Notes under the pieces: model-generated | The model's database searches: none | What the model saw: the letters and a program-made list of their open reading frames with translations, nothing else | Told to the model about the DNA's origin: nothing | Shown here: one piece after another, positions 1 to 9,600 of the stretch | Position numbering within the stretch: position 1 is the stretch's first letter | Layout of the letters: the number at the start of each line of letters is the position of its first letter | DNA from: Acinetobacter rathckeae | GTDB lineage: Bacteria > Pseudomonadota > Gammaproteobacteria > Pseudomonadales > Moraxellaceae | Direction of reading: 5' to 3' | Assembly (NCBI RefSeq): GCF_015627125.1 | Contig: NZ_VTDO01000003.1 | Location: 261,769-325,768 of the forward strand | Length of the DNA: 64,000 bases | Position numbers and translations under genes: made by a program

Positions 1-1593
1 ACGTGGGGCTTGGTTTTCTTCTTCCACAATTTCATATACCCCCGCAGGGCAGTAACGCTGTGCAGGTTCGTCCCATTTTGGCAAGTTCACTGCTACAGGA
101 ATATCTGCATCGGTCAGTTTTAAATGGGAGGGCTGATTTTCTTCATGCACCGTGTTTGAAATAAATACCGATGATAAGCGGTCAAAGGTCAGTACGCCAT
201 CTGCTTTTGGATAGGTTGGTTTGAAATTAACTGCATCTGTGGTTTTCAGTGCAGAAAAATCTTCCACACGGTCGTGTAATGTAAAGGGTACTTTAAAGAC
301 ATTTTGGTCAATAAAGTTAAATGCACCACCGAGGAATGTCCCAAACTTATGCATGGCAGGGCCAAAGTTACGGCTATTGTAGAGTTCTTCTTTTAGCCAA
401 CTTTGATCAAACTTTTCTGTATAGGCAACGGTTTCTTTAATGAAGTGGTCTTCGCCTTCCGTGACACGTGCAATCGCCAGCTCACCCCCTTGGGCCACAC
501 CTTGAGCAATGGCTTCAAACACAGCTTCAGCACACAGCATGCCTGATTTCATGGCAGTATGTGAGCCTTTGATTTTTGCAAAGTTTAGAAAACCTGCGTC
601 ATCACCAATGAGGCAACCACCTGCAAATGTGAGTTTTGGTAAGGCATTGAAGCCACCTTTGACCACAGCACGTGCGCCATAAGACACTCGTTTGCCACCC
701 TCTAGAAATTGCTTAATTAGCGGGTGGGTTTTCCAACGTTGCATTTCCATAAATGGGTACATGTGTGGATTTTGGTAAGATAAATCAACAATCATACCCA
801 AAGTCACTTGGTTGTTTTCTGCGTGATATAACCACCAGCCACCAGACGATCCAGTTTCAGTCAAAGGCCAACCTGCACCGTGCATCACCAAACCTTCTTG
901 ATGTTTTGCAGGGTCAATATCCCAAAGTTCTTTAATACCAATGCCGTAATGTTGTGGGTCGGCATCTTGATCTAAGTTGAATTTTTTAATCAGTTGTTTA
1001 CCTAAGCTACCGCGACACCCTTCGGCAAATAAAGTATATTTTGCATGAAGTTCATAACCTGGGGTAAAGTTTGCTGTGGGTTCGCCATCTTTACCTACAC
1101 CCATGTCACCTGTTTGAATGCCTTTGACTGTGCCATCTTCATGGTACAAAATATCTGATGCGGCAAAGCCAGGAAATACAGCTACTTCAAGCTCTTCGGC
1201 TTTTTCACCGAGCCAACGTACCACATTGCCTAAAGACACAATATAGTTGCCTTGGTTGTGCATGGTCTTTGGTACAAAAGCATGTGGCATTTCTTGATGC
1301 TTTTGTTCCGACATTAAGAAGTAGGTTTTATCTTGTGTAACCGCCACGTTTAATGGGGCATTTTCTTCTTTCCAGTTGGGGAAAAGTTCATCTAATGCAC
1401 GTGGTTCAAGCACAGCACCCGATAAAATGTGTGCCCCCACTTCAGAGCCTTTTTCTACGACACATACGCTTAAATCAGGTAAATCGTTTTCAATTGCTAG
1501 CTGACGAATTTTAATGGCTGCAGACAGTCCCGCAGGGCCTGCACCAACAATAACAACGTCAAACTCCATCGATTCACGTTCGATGTGTTCCAT
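1..1593 (-). CDS. Electron transfer flavoprotein-ubiquinone oxidoreductase, 3' end cut by window edge
   Basis: This inner-membrane flavoprotein passes electrons from reduced ETF to ubiquinone during acyl-CoA and amino-acid oxidation. Reading the minus strand from the ATG at 1593 gives an FAD-binding Rossmann start (VVIVGAGPAGLSAA) about 10 residues in. At the left edge it reads into the C-terminal ferredoxin-like domain, with the CPAGVYE motif that ligates the [4Fe-4S] cluster. About 531 codons are present; the family is usually 550-570 residues, so only the last few dozen codons are missing. The start is supported by a GAGGAGT ribosome-binding site 6-7 bases upstream. It is divergent from the DUF1285 gene. 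The identification is confident. Confidence 0.93.
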   Translation of the reverse strand, partial: MEHIERESMEFDVVIVGAGPAGLSAAIKIRQLAIENDLPDLSVCVVEKGSEVGAHILSGAVLEPRALDELFPNWKEENAPLNVAVTQDKTYFLMSEQKHQEMPHAFVPKTMHNQGNYIVSLGNVVRWLGEKAEELEVAVFPGFAASDILYHEDGTVKGIQTGDMGVGKDGEPTANFTPGYELHAKYTLFAEGCRGSLGKQLIKKFNLDQDADPQHYGIGIKELWDIDPAKHQEGLVMHGAGWPLTETGSSGGWWLYHAENNQVTLGMIVDLSYQNPHMYPFMEMQRWKTHPLIKQFLEGGKRVSYGARAVVKGGFNALPKLTFAGGCLIGDDAGFLNFAKIKGSHTAMKSGMLCAEAVFEAIAQGVAQGGELAIARVTEGEDHFIKETVAYTEKFDQSWLKEELYNSRNFGPAMHKFGTFLGGAFNFIDQNVFKVPFTLHDRVEDFSALKTTDAVNFKPTYPKADGVLTFDRLSSVFISNTVHEENQPSHLKLTDADIPVAVNLPKWDEPAQRYCPAGVYEIVEEENQAPR

Positions 1594-1759
1594 GTAGGAC
1601 TCCTCATATTTTTAAAGGTGGCCACCAAATCATTCAATTATGGCGCTGCCATGAGTATTTTGCATAGTGCCTAGACCACAATGCATGTTGTGGCTCATTT
1701 TGGGTTACTATAGCGGTAAACATAGCTCTATATTTTCTGTCAAATGAGGCATAAAAGCG

Positions 1760-2371
1760 ATGGTAAATGACGAAATTTGCCCTGATTTGTGTAAGAAAAA
1801 TACACATATGGCCAATAAATTGGTGCAAATAGCAGAGCATGCCCCAAACTTAGGCGCTATTTTAGCACATACAGATATTCCACCACTACATACATGGCAA
1901 CCCAAATATTGTGGTGAAATGGATTTATGCATTCGTGCCGATGGTACATGGTGGCACGAAGGGCAACAGATGCAGCGTGAGGCTTTGGTGCGACAGTTCT
2001 CGCGTATTTTATGCAAGGAAGACTCAACATACTTTTTAAAAACGCCTGTGGAAAAAATTGCCATAGATGTCCAAGATGCGCCATTACAGATTGCAAGAGT
2101 GGAACAGGTTGAGCACGACCATCAGTCTTTTTTATATTTTTATACCACTGATGGCGACTGTGTTTTATTAGATGCGAAGCATGCTGTTTTTATGAAAAAT
2201 TATGATGGGCAGGACAGGCCGTATATTTGGGTGCGTTACAGTTTGCATGCATGTATTCCACGTGCAGTTTTTTTACATTTGGTCGATTATGGTGAGTTAC
2301 AGCAGAAGCAAAATGACGAAACGGTTTTGCTACTGCAAAGTGGTGATTTTTGTTTGCATTTAACCGCATGA
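1760..2371 (+). CDS. DUF1285 domain protein
   Basis: A 203-residue cytoplasmic protein of the DUF1285 family, whose function is not established. The central signature is visible as a GEMDLCIRADGTWWHEG stretch followed by a conserved FLKTPVEK segment. There is no signal peptide or membrane segment. The ATG at 1760 has a GAGG about ten bases upstream; an in-frame ATG at 1808 is an alternative that would remove 16 residues not obviously conserved. It is divergent from the ETF-QO gene and followed 45 bases later by murI, with which it could be co-transcribed. Confidence 0.8.
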   Translation: MVNDEICPDLCKKNTHMANKLVQIAEHAPNLGAILAHTDIPPLHTWQPKYCGEMDLCIRADGTWWHEGQQMQREALVRQFSRILCKEDSTYFLKTPVEKIAIDVQDAPLQIARVEQVEHDHQSFLYFYTTDGDCVLLDAKHAVFMKNYDGQDRPYIWVRYSLHACIPRAVFLHLVDYGELQQKQNDETVLLLQSGDFCLHLTA

Positions 2372-2416
2372 GGTTTAATATCTAGCCTATCTTGCTTTTG
2401 CCATTTTATTTTAATT

Positions 2417-3271
2417 ATGAACAGTGTGTCTTCTGTTTTAGCGTCTGCTTCACCACAAGCACCCATTGGTGTATTTGACTCAGGGGTGGGGGGATTATCT
2501 GTGGTACATGAAATTTGCCAACATTTGCCCGATGAGCAAATCATTTATTTGGCAGATACCGCCAATGTACCGTATGGTGTAAAAACAGATGAAGAAATTA
2601 GAGAATTAACGGCCACAGCTGTAGAGTGGTTGTACCAAAAAGGCTGTAAAATTGCGGTGGTGGCATGTAATACAGCCTCTGCGTTTAGCTTAGATTTTTT
2701 ACGACAAAAATATGGTGAACATTTCCCAATCATTGGGCTTGTGCCTGCACTTAAACCCGCAGTTCTAAATACACAAAGTAAGAAAGTTGCGGTGCTTGCC
2801 ACGCCTGCCACTTTTCGTGGGCAATTAATTAAAGATGTGATTACCTATTTTGCTAAACCGCAAGGGGTAGAGGTGATGGCGGTCACATGCTTAGATCTTG
2901 TGCCGATTGTTGAAGCAGGACAACAAAATAGCTTTGCAACACAGCAACTACTGAAACAGATTTTAAGCCCTGTGGTCGCAAGTGGTGCCGATTACTTGGT
3001 GCTTGGTTGTACGCATTATCCGTTTTTAAGACACAGTATTGATCAGGTTTTTACCAATCAAATTATTACCGTAGATTCAGGCCAAGCGGTCGCACGGCAA
3101 GTGGGGCGTGTTCTGGCACATCAACAAATGAATGCTTTACCTCGTTTAGAGTTACAAGCAAATATCCGCTGTTATTTCACAGGCGGATATACCGTACAAA
3201 CGGATACCTTATTAAAACAATTATTATCTGAAAAAGTGACTTGGAAAGTTGCAGAATTTATTGCATATTGA
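2417..3271 (+). CDS. murI: Glutamate racemase
   Basis: MurI interconverts L- and D-glutamate in the cytoplasm and so supplies D-Glu for peptidoglycan. All family motifs are visible in the 284 residues: FDSGVGGLSV near residue 20, the first catalytic cysteine C84 in VVACNTASA, and the second, C198, in LGCTHYP followed by H200. The length is normal, with about 15 extra N-terminal residues before the conserved core. The true start could therefore be slightly downstream, but no better in-frame ATG is present. It follows the DUF1285 gene on the same strand. Confidence 0.96.
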   Translation: MNSVSSVLASASPQAPIGVFDSGVGGLSVVHEICQHLPDEQIIYLADTANVPYGVKTDEEIRELTATAVEWLYQKGCKIAVVACNTASAFSLDFLRQKYGEHFPIIGLVPALKPAVLNTQSKKVAVLATPATFRGQLIKDVITYFAKPQGVEVMAVTCLDLVPIVEAGQQNSFATQQLLKQILSPVVASGADYLVLGCTHYPFLRHSIDQVFTNQIITVDSGQAVARQVGRVLAHQQMNALPRLELQANIRCYFTGGYTVQTDTLLKQLLSEKVTWKVAEFIAY

Positions 3272-3339
3272 GTTAATATTTGTATTTATTTCTAATCAAT
3301 AGATTTAATGATTATAAATAGCATCAATGAGTCTATTTC

Positions 3340-4335
3340 ATGGTCGACAAGCGCTATCAAGTTTTTATTTCTACATCGGGCTTAGAGATGTCCGAGGCTT
3401 ATCGGACATTGTGTCAAACTTTGGTACTTATGGGGTATTTCCCATGGGGTGTAGAACAACGTTCATCTAAAACAGCGACACTTGCACGTCGTCAAATTGA
3501 TGAAAGTGATTATGTGATTTTATTGCTTGGTGCAGACTACGGTATGTTGTCTTCAGCAGGCATGAGCTATATGCAACTTGAATATATTTATGCATTGGCA
3601 AGACAAAAACCCGTGATTGCATTTGTATTGGCTGAACCACGAAAAGTGAGTCACTACAGCCAAATGACAGCTGAGATTCAGCAAAAATTTACGTTGTTTC
3701 GTCAACAAATTATGCACGATGTACCGTGTGTTTTCGAGTTTGAAGATGCAACAGATTTAGAGCTGAAGGCACGAATACATATGCCTGAAGTGTTGCTACG
3801 TTATCCAACACAAGGATGGATTCGTTCATATGGGACTCGGTTATTACAAGATGAAATTCAACGCCTTAGACAGCGTGTAGAAGAGTTAGAGAGCAAGCCT
3901 AAGCAACTTTGCCCAGCTACAATGTTAAATTTAAAACCTGTGCAATGTACAGATACGTTCAACTTACAATACCATTTACAGGCTTATGACCAAAATGGTG
4001 ATCAGTATCGTTTAAAACAAGTCAAAAAATTAACATGGTTAAATATTCTACATATTTTAGCGCAGTGTTTTGCTACACCAAAATCTGAAGCACAATTTGT
4101 GTATTGTTTGAACCGTTATTTAGAAAAAGTGGCTTTATCTGATGTGGCGATTTCTCATCCTAATTTAACAGAAGTATCTGAGGTTAATATTACGACGCAG
4201 TCTTTACATAGCATAAAGGTTCAAGTGCAAAAAAATGCATGGATTGTACCCGTTGGTCGAGATCATCATCGCTATGTACTTTGGAAAATGACCCCTGCTA
4301 CGTTGTTTATGCTTGAAAAAATATGTTTTAAATAA
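3340..4335 (+). CDS. DUF4062 domain protein
   Basis: A 331-residue protein with an N-terminal DUF4062 domain at about residues 5-105. It opens with YQVFISTSGLEMSEAY, then a Q/E-rich helix, and the 'ID.SDYVILLLGADYG' segment typical of this Rossmann-like, TIR/nucleotide-hydrolase-related fold. A predicted coiled coil ([13 protein letters not shown]) lies near residues 170-185, followed by an unassigned C-terminal half. DUF4062 often appears in multidomain signalling or defence proteins. Here it stands alone between murI and hemH with no defence neighbours, so its role is unknown. The family call is good; the function is open. Confidence 0.75.
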   Translation: MVDKRYQVFISTSGLEMSEAYRTLCQTLVLMGYFPWGVEQRSSKTATLARRQIDESDYVILLLGADYGMLSSAGMSYMQLEYIYALARQKPVIAFVLAEPRKVSHYSQMTAEIQQKFTLFRQQIMHDVPCVFEFEDATDLELKARIHMPEVLLRYPTQGWIRSYGTRLLQDEIQRLRQRVEELESKPKQLCPATMLNLKPVQCTDTFNLQYHLQAYDQNGDQYRLKQVKKLTWLNILHILAQCFATPKSEAQFVYCLNRYLEKVALSDVAISHPNLTEVSEVNITTQSLHSIKVQVQKNAWIVPVGRDHHRYVLWKMTPATLFMLEKICFK

Positions 4336-4396
4336 ATGACTTAATAAAACCATTGTTAATAGCGATGAGTTTAAATAAAAATACAAGTGATGGTTC

Positions 4397-4412
4397 GGTT
4401 TTAATTAAAACC
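4397..4412. repeat. Perfect 16-bp palindrome upstream of hemH
   Basis: GGTTTTAATTAAAACC is a perfect inverted repeat with no loop, lying between the DUF4062 stop and hemH, 45 bases before the hemH start. It is not followed by a T run on either strand, so it is not a typical terminator. It could be an operator for hemH. Confidence 0.5.
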
Positions 4413-4456
4413 AAAAAGCTTTAAATTACACCTAAGTATAGAAAGCGATTAGAGTC

Positions 4457-5479
4457 ATGATGATAGAAAATAAACCGAAAGTCACTGTCATTCTCGCCAA
4501 TTTAGGCACACCAGATGCAGCGACTGCACCTGCAGTACGTCAATTTTTAAAAGAGTTTTTATCAGATACACGTGTGATTGAAATTCCTAAAGTGCTTTGG
4601 CAAATTATTTTACGGCTATTTATTTTACCTTCTCGCCCAAAACGTGTGGCGGAAGCTTATGCATCGGTGTGGTGGAATGATTCGCCTATGCGTGAAATTA
4701 TGATGGATCAGGTCAAGCACATTCAGCAAGTGTTACCAGAAAAATATCCTCATCTAGATTTAAATATTGTCCCAGCCATGACCTATGGTAATCCGGGCAT
4801 GAAAGCGTTACTTCAAGATTTAAATGGTTCAGATACAGACCATATTTTATTGTTCCCATTGTATCCACAGTATTCTGCAACCTCTACAGCTCCTCAATTT
4901 GATATGTTGGCGAAATGGTCATTGAAGCAACGTAATATTCCCGGCATCAGTATGATTCGTGATTATTATCAGCACCCGCTATATATTAAAGCGTTGGCTG
5001 AAAGTGTACGCCGTTACCGTGCTGAGCATGGCAGTTCAGATAAGTTGTTAATGTCTTTTCATGGTATACCACAGCCTTTTGCAGACAAAGGCGACCCGTA
5101 CCCTGAACGTTGCCGTAAAACAGCAAAATTGGTGGCAGAAGAGCTCGGTTTAAATGATGAGCAATGGGCAATTAGTTTTCAGTCACGTTTTGGTTTACAA
5201 GAGTGGGTTCGACCTTACACAGATGAATTATTGGCTGAGTGGGGTAAAACAGGTGTGAAGTCGGTGCAAATTATGAGCCCTGCCTTTTCAGCCGACTGTT
5301 TAGAAACGCTTGAGGAGTTGGCTGTAGAAAATGCAGAAAACTTTAAACACGCAGGCGGTGAGTCATATGCATATATTCCTGCATTAAATACAGATGCCAT
5401 GCATTTACAATTATTTGAAACGTTACTAGATGCACATTTGACTGCTTTAGATGTAACATTGGCTCAATACACACGTTGA
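4457..5479 (+). CDS. hemH: Ferrochelatase
   Basis: HemH inserts ferrous iron into protoporphyrin IX, the last step of haem synthesis, at the membrane surface. The 340-residue protein begins with the family '[10 protein letters not shown]' motif. It contains [14 protein letters not shown] near residue 135 and the catalytic histidine in MSFHGIPQ near residue 200. The conserved [14 protein letters not shown] segment near residue 275 is also present. The length is typical. Two adjacent ATG codons start the gene, at 4457 and 4460. The stop lies ten bases before the next gene, an MBL hydrolase, so the two may share a transcript. Confidence 0.96.
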   Translation: MMIENKPKVTVILANLGTPDAATAPAVRQFLKEFLSDTRVIEIPKVLWQIILRLFILPSRPKRVAEAYASVWWNDSPMREIMMDQVKHIQQVLPEKYPHLDLNIVPAMTYGNPGMKALLQDLNGSDTDHILLFPLYPQYSATSTAPQFDMLAKWSLKQRNIPGISMIRDYYQHPLYIKALAESVRRYRAEHGSSDKLLMSFHGIPQPFADKGDPYPERCRKTAKLVAEELGLNDEQWAISFQSRFGLQEWVRPYTDELLAEWGKTGVKSVQIMSPAFSADCLETLEELAVENAENFKHAGGESYAYIPALNTDAMHLQLFETLLDAHLTALDVTLAQYTR

Positions 5480-5489
5480 GATATCGCTT

Positions 5490-6131
5490 ATGTTACAGGT
5501 TCAGATTATTCCAGTGACCCCATTTGCTCAAAACTGCTCTGTGGTTTGGGAGTCTGACAGTAAAGAAGCAGTGGTGATCGATGCAGGCGGTGATGCAGAT
5601 AAAATTTGCCATTTTATAGATGAGCAAGGCTTAACTGTAAAAGCCCTGTGGGTAACACATGGTCATTTAGACCACATTGGGGCAGTCGGTGAGCTAGCTA
5701 AATTATGGCAAGTGCCTGTGGTCGGGCCACATAAAGAAGATGCATTTTGGATTGACTCATTACAAGAAGTATCTGCAAAATATGGCTTTCCCGTACCAGA
5801 GCCAGTCACCATTAATCAATGGTTGGAGGGTGGTGATCAGTTGCAATTGGGTGAGCATGTGTTTGAAGTCCGCTTTGCACCGGGGCATACACCAGGTCAT
5901 ATTATGTTTTATCAAGCATCACACAACTTGCTCTGGGCAGGTGATGTATTATTTAAAGAGTCTGTCGGACGGACAGATTTTCCACAAAGTAGCCATGCTG
6001 ACTTGATTGCATCAATTCATCGCGAGTGCCTGACTTTACCCGACCATACCCAATTTATTCCCGGTCATGGCCCAATCAGTCATATTGGGCATGAGCGAGC
6101 ATATAATCCATTTATTCAGCCAAATAATTAA
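5490..6131 (+). CDS. MBL-fold metallohydrolase (glyoxalase II-like, YcbL type)
   Basis: A 213-residue cytoplasmic zinc hydrolase of the metallo-beta-lactamase fold. The metal ligands are seen as THGHLDHIG (H57, H59, D61, H62), followed by GHTPGH near residue 132, the aspartate in LLWAGDVLF, and the late histidine in IPGHGPIS. Length and motifs fit the short YcbL-like glyoxalase II relatives rather than true GloB, because the C-terminal glutathione-binding domain is absent. It is closely spaced after hemH, and its last 4 bases overlap the convergent yacG gene. Confidence 0.85.
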   Translation: MLQVQIIPVTPFAQNCSVVWESDSKEAVVIDAGGDADKICHFIDEQGLTVKALWVTHGHLDHIGAVGELAKLWQVPVVGPHKEDAFWIDSLQEVSAKYGFPVPEPVTINQWLEGGDQLQLGEHVFEVRFAPGHTPGHIMFYQASHNLLWAGDVLFKESVGRTDFPQSSHADLIASIHRECLTLPDHTQFIPGHGPISHIGHERAYNPFIQPNN

Positions 6132-6307
6132 TCGCCCTCTGAGCCATGCTCTGCTGTTGGTGAATCTTCAGTGGGTAAGCGGTAAGCATCGCTTGCCCAT
6201 GCACCAAGGTCTATCAATTTACAACGTTCTGAACAAAATGGCCGAAAGGCATTGTCTTGCCATGTAGAGGGCTCACCGCAACGTGGGCATGGAAAAGTAG
6301 TCTGCAT
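6128..6307 (-). CDS. yacG: DNA gyrase inhibitor / zinc-binding protein YacG
   Basis: A 59-residue protein read from the ATG at 6307 on the minus strand. It has the YacG zinc signature: CPRC (C7, C10) and CSERC (C25, C29), with the family sequence [17 protein letters not shown] between and after them, and an acidic tail. In Escherichia coli YacG binds zinc and inhibits DNA gyrase by contacting GyrB. An AGGA ribosome-binding site precedes the start. The gene is convergent with the MBL hydrolase gene and overlaps its stop by 4 bases. It is not next to its common partners coaE or zapD here. Confidence 0.92.
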   Translation of the reverse strand: MQTTFPCPRCGEPSTWQDNAFRPFCSERCKLIDLGAWASDAYRLPTEDSPTAEHGSEGD

Positions 6308-6397
6308 AAAAATGATCCTAAACTGTTGGGTTTAAATGTAGGCAAGTGCAGTTCGGCTTGTTAGACTTACGCCAATATTTATTAGTTTGATCTGATT

Positions 6398-7024
6398 ATG
6401 CCGATTCGTCAATTTCAAGCACAGCGTATGGTTGCACCACGCCAATTTAAACCGATTGAAAATAAACCTGTAGTGGTTGAAATTGGAGCAGGTAAGGGGA
6501 AGCATGCGTTGCTTTTTGCACAGCAGTATCCAGATACAACATTGTATGCCATTGAGCGAACACGTGAAAAGTTTGATGCGATGCAAAAGCAGGTGCTTTT
6601 GAACCCAAGTTTACATTTACACCCGATTCATGCTGATGCATTGCCGTGGGTTACTCATGCGTTATACCCGAAACAAGTCAGCACATTTTATATTTTGTAT
6701 CCAAACCCAGAGCCACATAATGCTACACAGCGTTGGTTAAATATGCCATTTTTTGAATTTTTACTGTCTCGCTTGGCTGAGGGTGGGAAAGTTATTTTAG
6801 CCAGTAATATTGTGGAATATATTGCAGAAGCTGAACAGCAGTTATTGCAGGTGTGGAAACTGCCTTATGAAAAACAAACCATTGCTAGTGATTCAGCCCG
6901 AACACACTTTGAAGTGAAGTATTTGGCACGTGGCGAGTTGTGTCAGCAGTTGGTAATCACAAAACCTGAGCAGTATCAGACTCGTTTTGATGACTTTCAG
7001 CCTTTAAATGGTGTTAATCCATGA
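6398..7024 (+). CDS. TrmB-like SAM-dependent methyltransferase
   Basis: A 208-residue class I methyltransferase resembling TrmB, the tRNA (guanine-N7) methyltransferase. The SAM-binding loop is VEIGAGKGKHA near residue 30, an AIERTREK motif follows, and the family loop near residue 104 reads YPNPEPHNATQRW. In TrmB this loop is normally (F)PDPWPK, so the aspartate, tryptophan and lysine are changed. This may be a divergent paralogue with another RNA substrate rather than TrmB itself. It overlaps the next gene by 4 bases (ATGA), which indicates translational coupling. The fold is certain; the substrate is not. Confidence 0.7.
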   Translation: MPIRQFQAQRMVAPRQFKPIENKPVVVEIGAGKGKHALLFAQQYPDTTLYAIERTREKFDAMQKQVLLNPSLHLHPIHADALPWVTHALYPKQVSTFYILYPNPEPHNATQRWLNMPFFEFLLSRLAEGGKVILASNIVEYIAEAEQQLLQVWKLPYEKQTIASDSARTHFEVKYLARGELCQQLVITKPEQYQTRFDDFQPLNGVNP

Positions 7025-8226
7025 GCCAGCAGTCGGTGGCGATCGTTGGTGCAGGGCCTGCGGGGCTCATGGCTGCCGAAGTATTGAGCCAACACGGTTA
7101 CGCCGTGCATGTATTTGAGCAAATGCCGTCCGCTGCCCGAAAGTTTTTAATGGCAGGTAAAACAGGGCTAAATATTTCACACGCAGAACCAATTGAGCAA
7201 TTTATTGGGCGTTATGATGCGGCCGACTGGTTAGCACCATGGGTAAAAAAGTACGATGCCAACTGGATTCAAACATGGATGGACGGCCTTGGTATTTCGT
7301 CTTATGTGGGGTCTTCAGGGCGAATCTTTCCCGTTGAAATGAAAGCCGCGCCCTTATTACGAGCATGGTTGCAACGTCTGCAGCAACATGGCGTGCAGTT
7401 CTATTATAGACACCGTTGTATTGACCTTTCAGGCAATACGTTAACACTACAAACCACACGTGATGAGCAGATCAAACAGCAATCGTTTGATGCGGTTGTT
7501 TTGGCATGTGGTGCAATCTCTTGGCAAAAACTTGGCAGTGATGGACGTTGGTTGCAGTGGCTTGATGCAAAACAAGTCACACCCTTTCAGGCCAGTAATG
7601 CAGGTGTTGTACGTACATGGTCTGATTATATGCAGCCCATGTTTGGTCAGCCATTAAAAGGCATTCGAGCATGGGTGAGTGCGACAGAAAATGCAGTGAC
7701 AGGCGATATAGTCATTACGCAATATGGTCTAGAAAGTGGGGTGATATACCGTTTAAACCGTGAGTTACGTGCACAAGCCGTATCATCTAATAAATATACG
7801 TTAAGTTTAGATTTACTGCCAAATATATCTTATGAACAGTTATTACACGGCTTAAAACAGCATAAAAAACAATCTTTAAGTAATCGCTTACGCAAAATTG
7901 GTTTAGATACCGCCAAGTCTGCACTGTTACGTGAAGTGGTTGATCGAGCGTATTGGCACGATGCAGAAAAAGTGGCGACGTATATTAAGCATTTAAGGAT
8001 AGACCTCCTTGGCTTTAGACCCATAGATGAAGCGATTAGCTGTGCAGGGGGGATTAAGCAAACCGCTTTAACCGTAGATTTGCAACTCAAAAGCCAACCG
8101 AGAGTATTTTGTTGTGGTGAAATGCTCGACTGGGACGCTCCTACAGGCGGTTACTTATTAACAGCATGTTTGGCCAGTGGGCGTGTTGCAGGTCATGGGG
8201 TACATGGTTTTTTATCTGATAACTAG
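7021..8226 (+). CDS. TIGR03862 / HI0933-type FAD-dependent oxidoreductase
   Basis: A 401-residue flavoprotein of the HI0933 (YhiN) group. It begins with the dinucleotide-binding motif VAIVGAGPAGLMAAE and continues with the family marker KFLMAGKTGLNISH near residue 45. A second FAD segment, VVLACGAISW, lies near residue 160, and the C-terminal CAGGIKQTALT and 'FCCGEMLDWDAPTGGYLLTA' segments are present. The substrate and reaction of this family are unknown. It starts inside the end of the TrmB-like gene (4-base overlap). No membrane segment is seen. Confidence 0.85.
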   Translation: MSQQSVAIVGAGPAGLMAAEVLSQHGYAVHVFEQMPSAARKFLMAGKTGLNISHAEPIEQFIGRYDAADWLAPWVKKYDANWIQTWMDGLGISSYVGSSGRIFPVEMKAAPLLRAWLQRLQQHGVQFYYRHRCIDLSGNTLTLQTTRDEQIKQQSFDAVVLACGAISWQKLGSDGRWLQWLDAKQVTPFQASNAGVVRTWSDYMQPMFGQPLKGIRAWVSATENAVTGDIVITQYGLESGVIYRLNRELRAQAVSSNKYTLSLDLLPNISYEQLLHGLKQHKKQSLSNRLRKIGLDTAKSALLREVVDRAYWHDAEKVATYIKHLRIDLLGFRPIDEAISCAGGIKQTALTVDLQLKSQPRVFCCGEMLDWDAPTGGYLLTACLASGRVAGHGVHGFLSDN

Positions 8227-8281
8227 CGAAAAAAATCTGATTGTGTCATTTTAATTCTATATTTTATTAGAGTCGTCTGCT

Positions 8282-9544
8282 GTGGAAAAACAAGTCAGTA
8301 TTGCTTTAAGCATGATTGTTAAAAATGAAGCGCCTATTATTATTCATACGCTTGAGCACTTGCAAAGCCATTTTAATATTGACACTTGGGTGATTTGTGA
8401 CACAGGCAGTACAGATCAGACCGTTGCTTTGGTACAAGACTACTTACTGAAACATCAGCTTAAGGGGCAAGTACTCACCCATGTATGGCAAGACTTTGCA
8501 CATAATCGGAACTTGGCATTAGAGGCTTGCCGTGATCAGGCAGACTATATTTTATTTTGGGATGCTGATGACCGTATAGAAGGGCAGTTGTGTTTGCCGA
8601 GTTTGGACTTAGATGCTTATGCATTGAAGTTAAAAGAAGAAAATGGTCTGATTCATTACCGCTATTTATTGGTGCAAAATGATTTAGCATGTATGTGGCA
8701 TAGTAAGTTACATGAATTTATTGCCTTTGCACCAGATACGAAAACGGCCATGATTATGGGCGATTATCATGTTCGAGTTGGACATTTTGGTGCACGTAGC
8801 CAAAATAAAAATAAATACCATGATGATGTGAAACATCTGAGCTTATTTTATGCCCAAGAGCAAGATGTATTTTTAAAAGCCCGTTATGCATATTATTCTG
8901 GATTATCTTGTCTTAATATTGTTCAGTATTTGCAGGCCAAACAATGGTTTGAACGCCGTTTGAGTTATACACAAGAGTATCCAAATATTGTCTTTAATAT
9001 TGATGAAGAGTATGAAAGTTACTTGAAACTGGGTCAAATTGCAGGGCATTTCAAACAGTATGAAGATGCTGTGAGTTACTGGAAAATTGCGATACAACGT
9101 TTTACAACACGCTTTGATGCACCTTATGAATTGAGTAAATTATACTTACAACAAGGGCAATATCAGTTGGCCTATGACTACGCACAGCAGGCTAAAGTGA
9201 TTGTTCAGCAACATTCAACGAGCATGGCATATTATCAGGGGTTTACCATGAGCTATGGGATCGATTTACAGTTGCTTAATGCGTCTTTGGCTTTACAAAA
9301 ACCGATCTTGGCATATCAGCATATATTGCCTTTACTTGAAAAAAAGCCACTATCTAACCAGTTTTATTGTGATCTAATTACAGTGATTTCACAGCTAAAA
9401 ATACAATGTGTGGCCGAGCAAGATAAAAATAAACAACAACTTATTTTGTCTTTTTTAACGTTACCTCAGTTTAAAAATAATCATATTCTCAAAGCAAGGC
9501 AAAAGCTTTTACAACAATTTAAAGCCGTGATGCCGAAGTTATAA
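8282..9544 (+). CDS. Family 2 glycosyltransferase fused to TPR region
   Basis: A 420-residue protein starting at a GTG. The first 130 or so residues are a GT-A glycosyltransferase family 2 domain: SMIVKNE at residue 12, CDTGSTDQT near residue 41, and a metal-binding WDADDR near residue 95. The rest (about 195-400) is helical, with tetratricopeptide-like segments such as YESYLKLGQIAGHFKQYEDA. This SMIVKNEA-type GT2 plus TPR arrangement is widespread, but donor and acceptor are unknown. There are no nearby polysaccharide genes. The family call is good; the substrate is open. Confidence 0.75.
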   Translation: MEKQVSIALSMIVKNEAPIIIHTLEHLQSHFNIDTWVICDTGSTDQTVALVQDYLLKHQLKGQVLTHVWQDFAHNRNLALEACRDQADYILFWDADDRIEGQLCLPSLDLDAYALKLKEENGLIHYRYLLVQNDLACMWHSKLHEFIAFAPDTKTAMIMGDYHVRVGHFGARSQNKNKYHDDVKHLSLFYAQEQDVFLKARYAYYSGLSCLNIVQYLQAKQWFERRLSYTQEYPNIVFNIDEEYESYLKLGQIAGHFKQYEDAVSYWKIAIQRFTTRFDAPYELSKLYLQQGQYQLAYDYAQQAKVIVQQHSTSMAYYQGFTMSYGIDLQLLNASLALQKPILAYQHILPLLEKKPLSNQFYCDLITVISQLKIQCVAEQDKNKQQLILSFLTLPQFKNNHILKARQKLLQQFKAVMPKL

Positions 9545-9600
9545 TTTCATTTAAGCTCATGTTGTTAGGCTTATGTCTATCACTGGCTTGAAGTATTTAA

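Noticed and set aside
1708..2064. Minus-strand open frames opposite the DUF1285 gene
   Set aside because: These show no family similarity and lie on the opposite strand of a convincing gene, so they are shadow frames.
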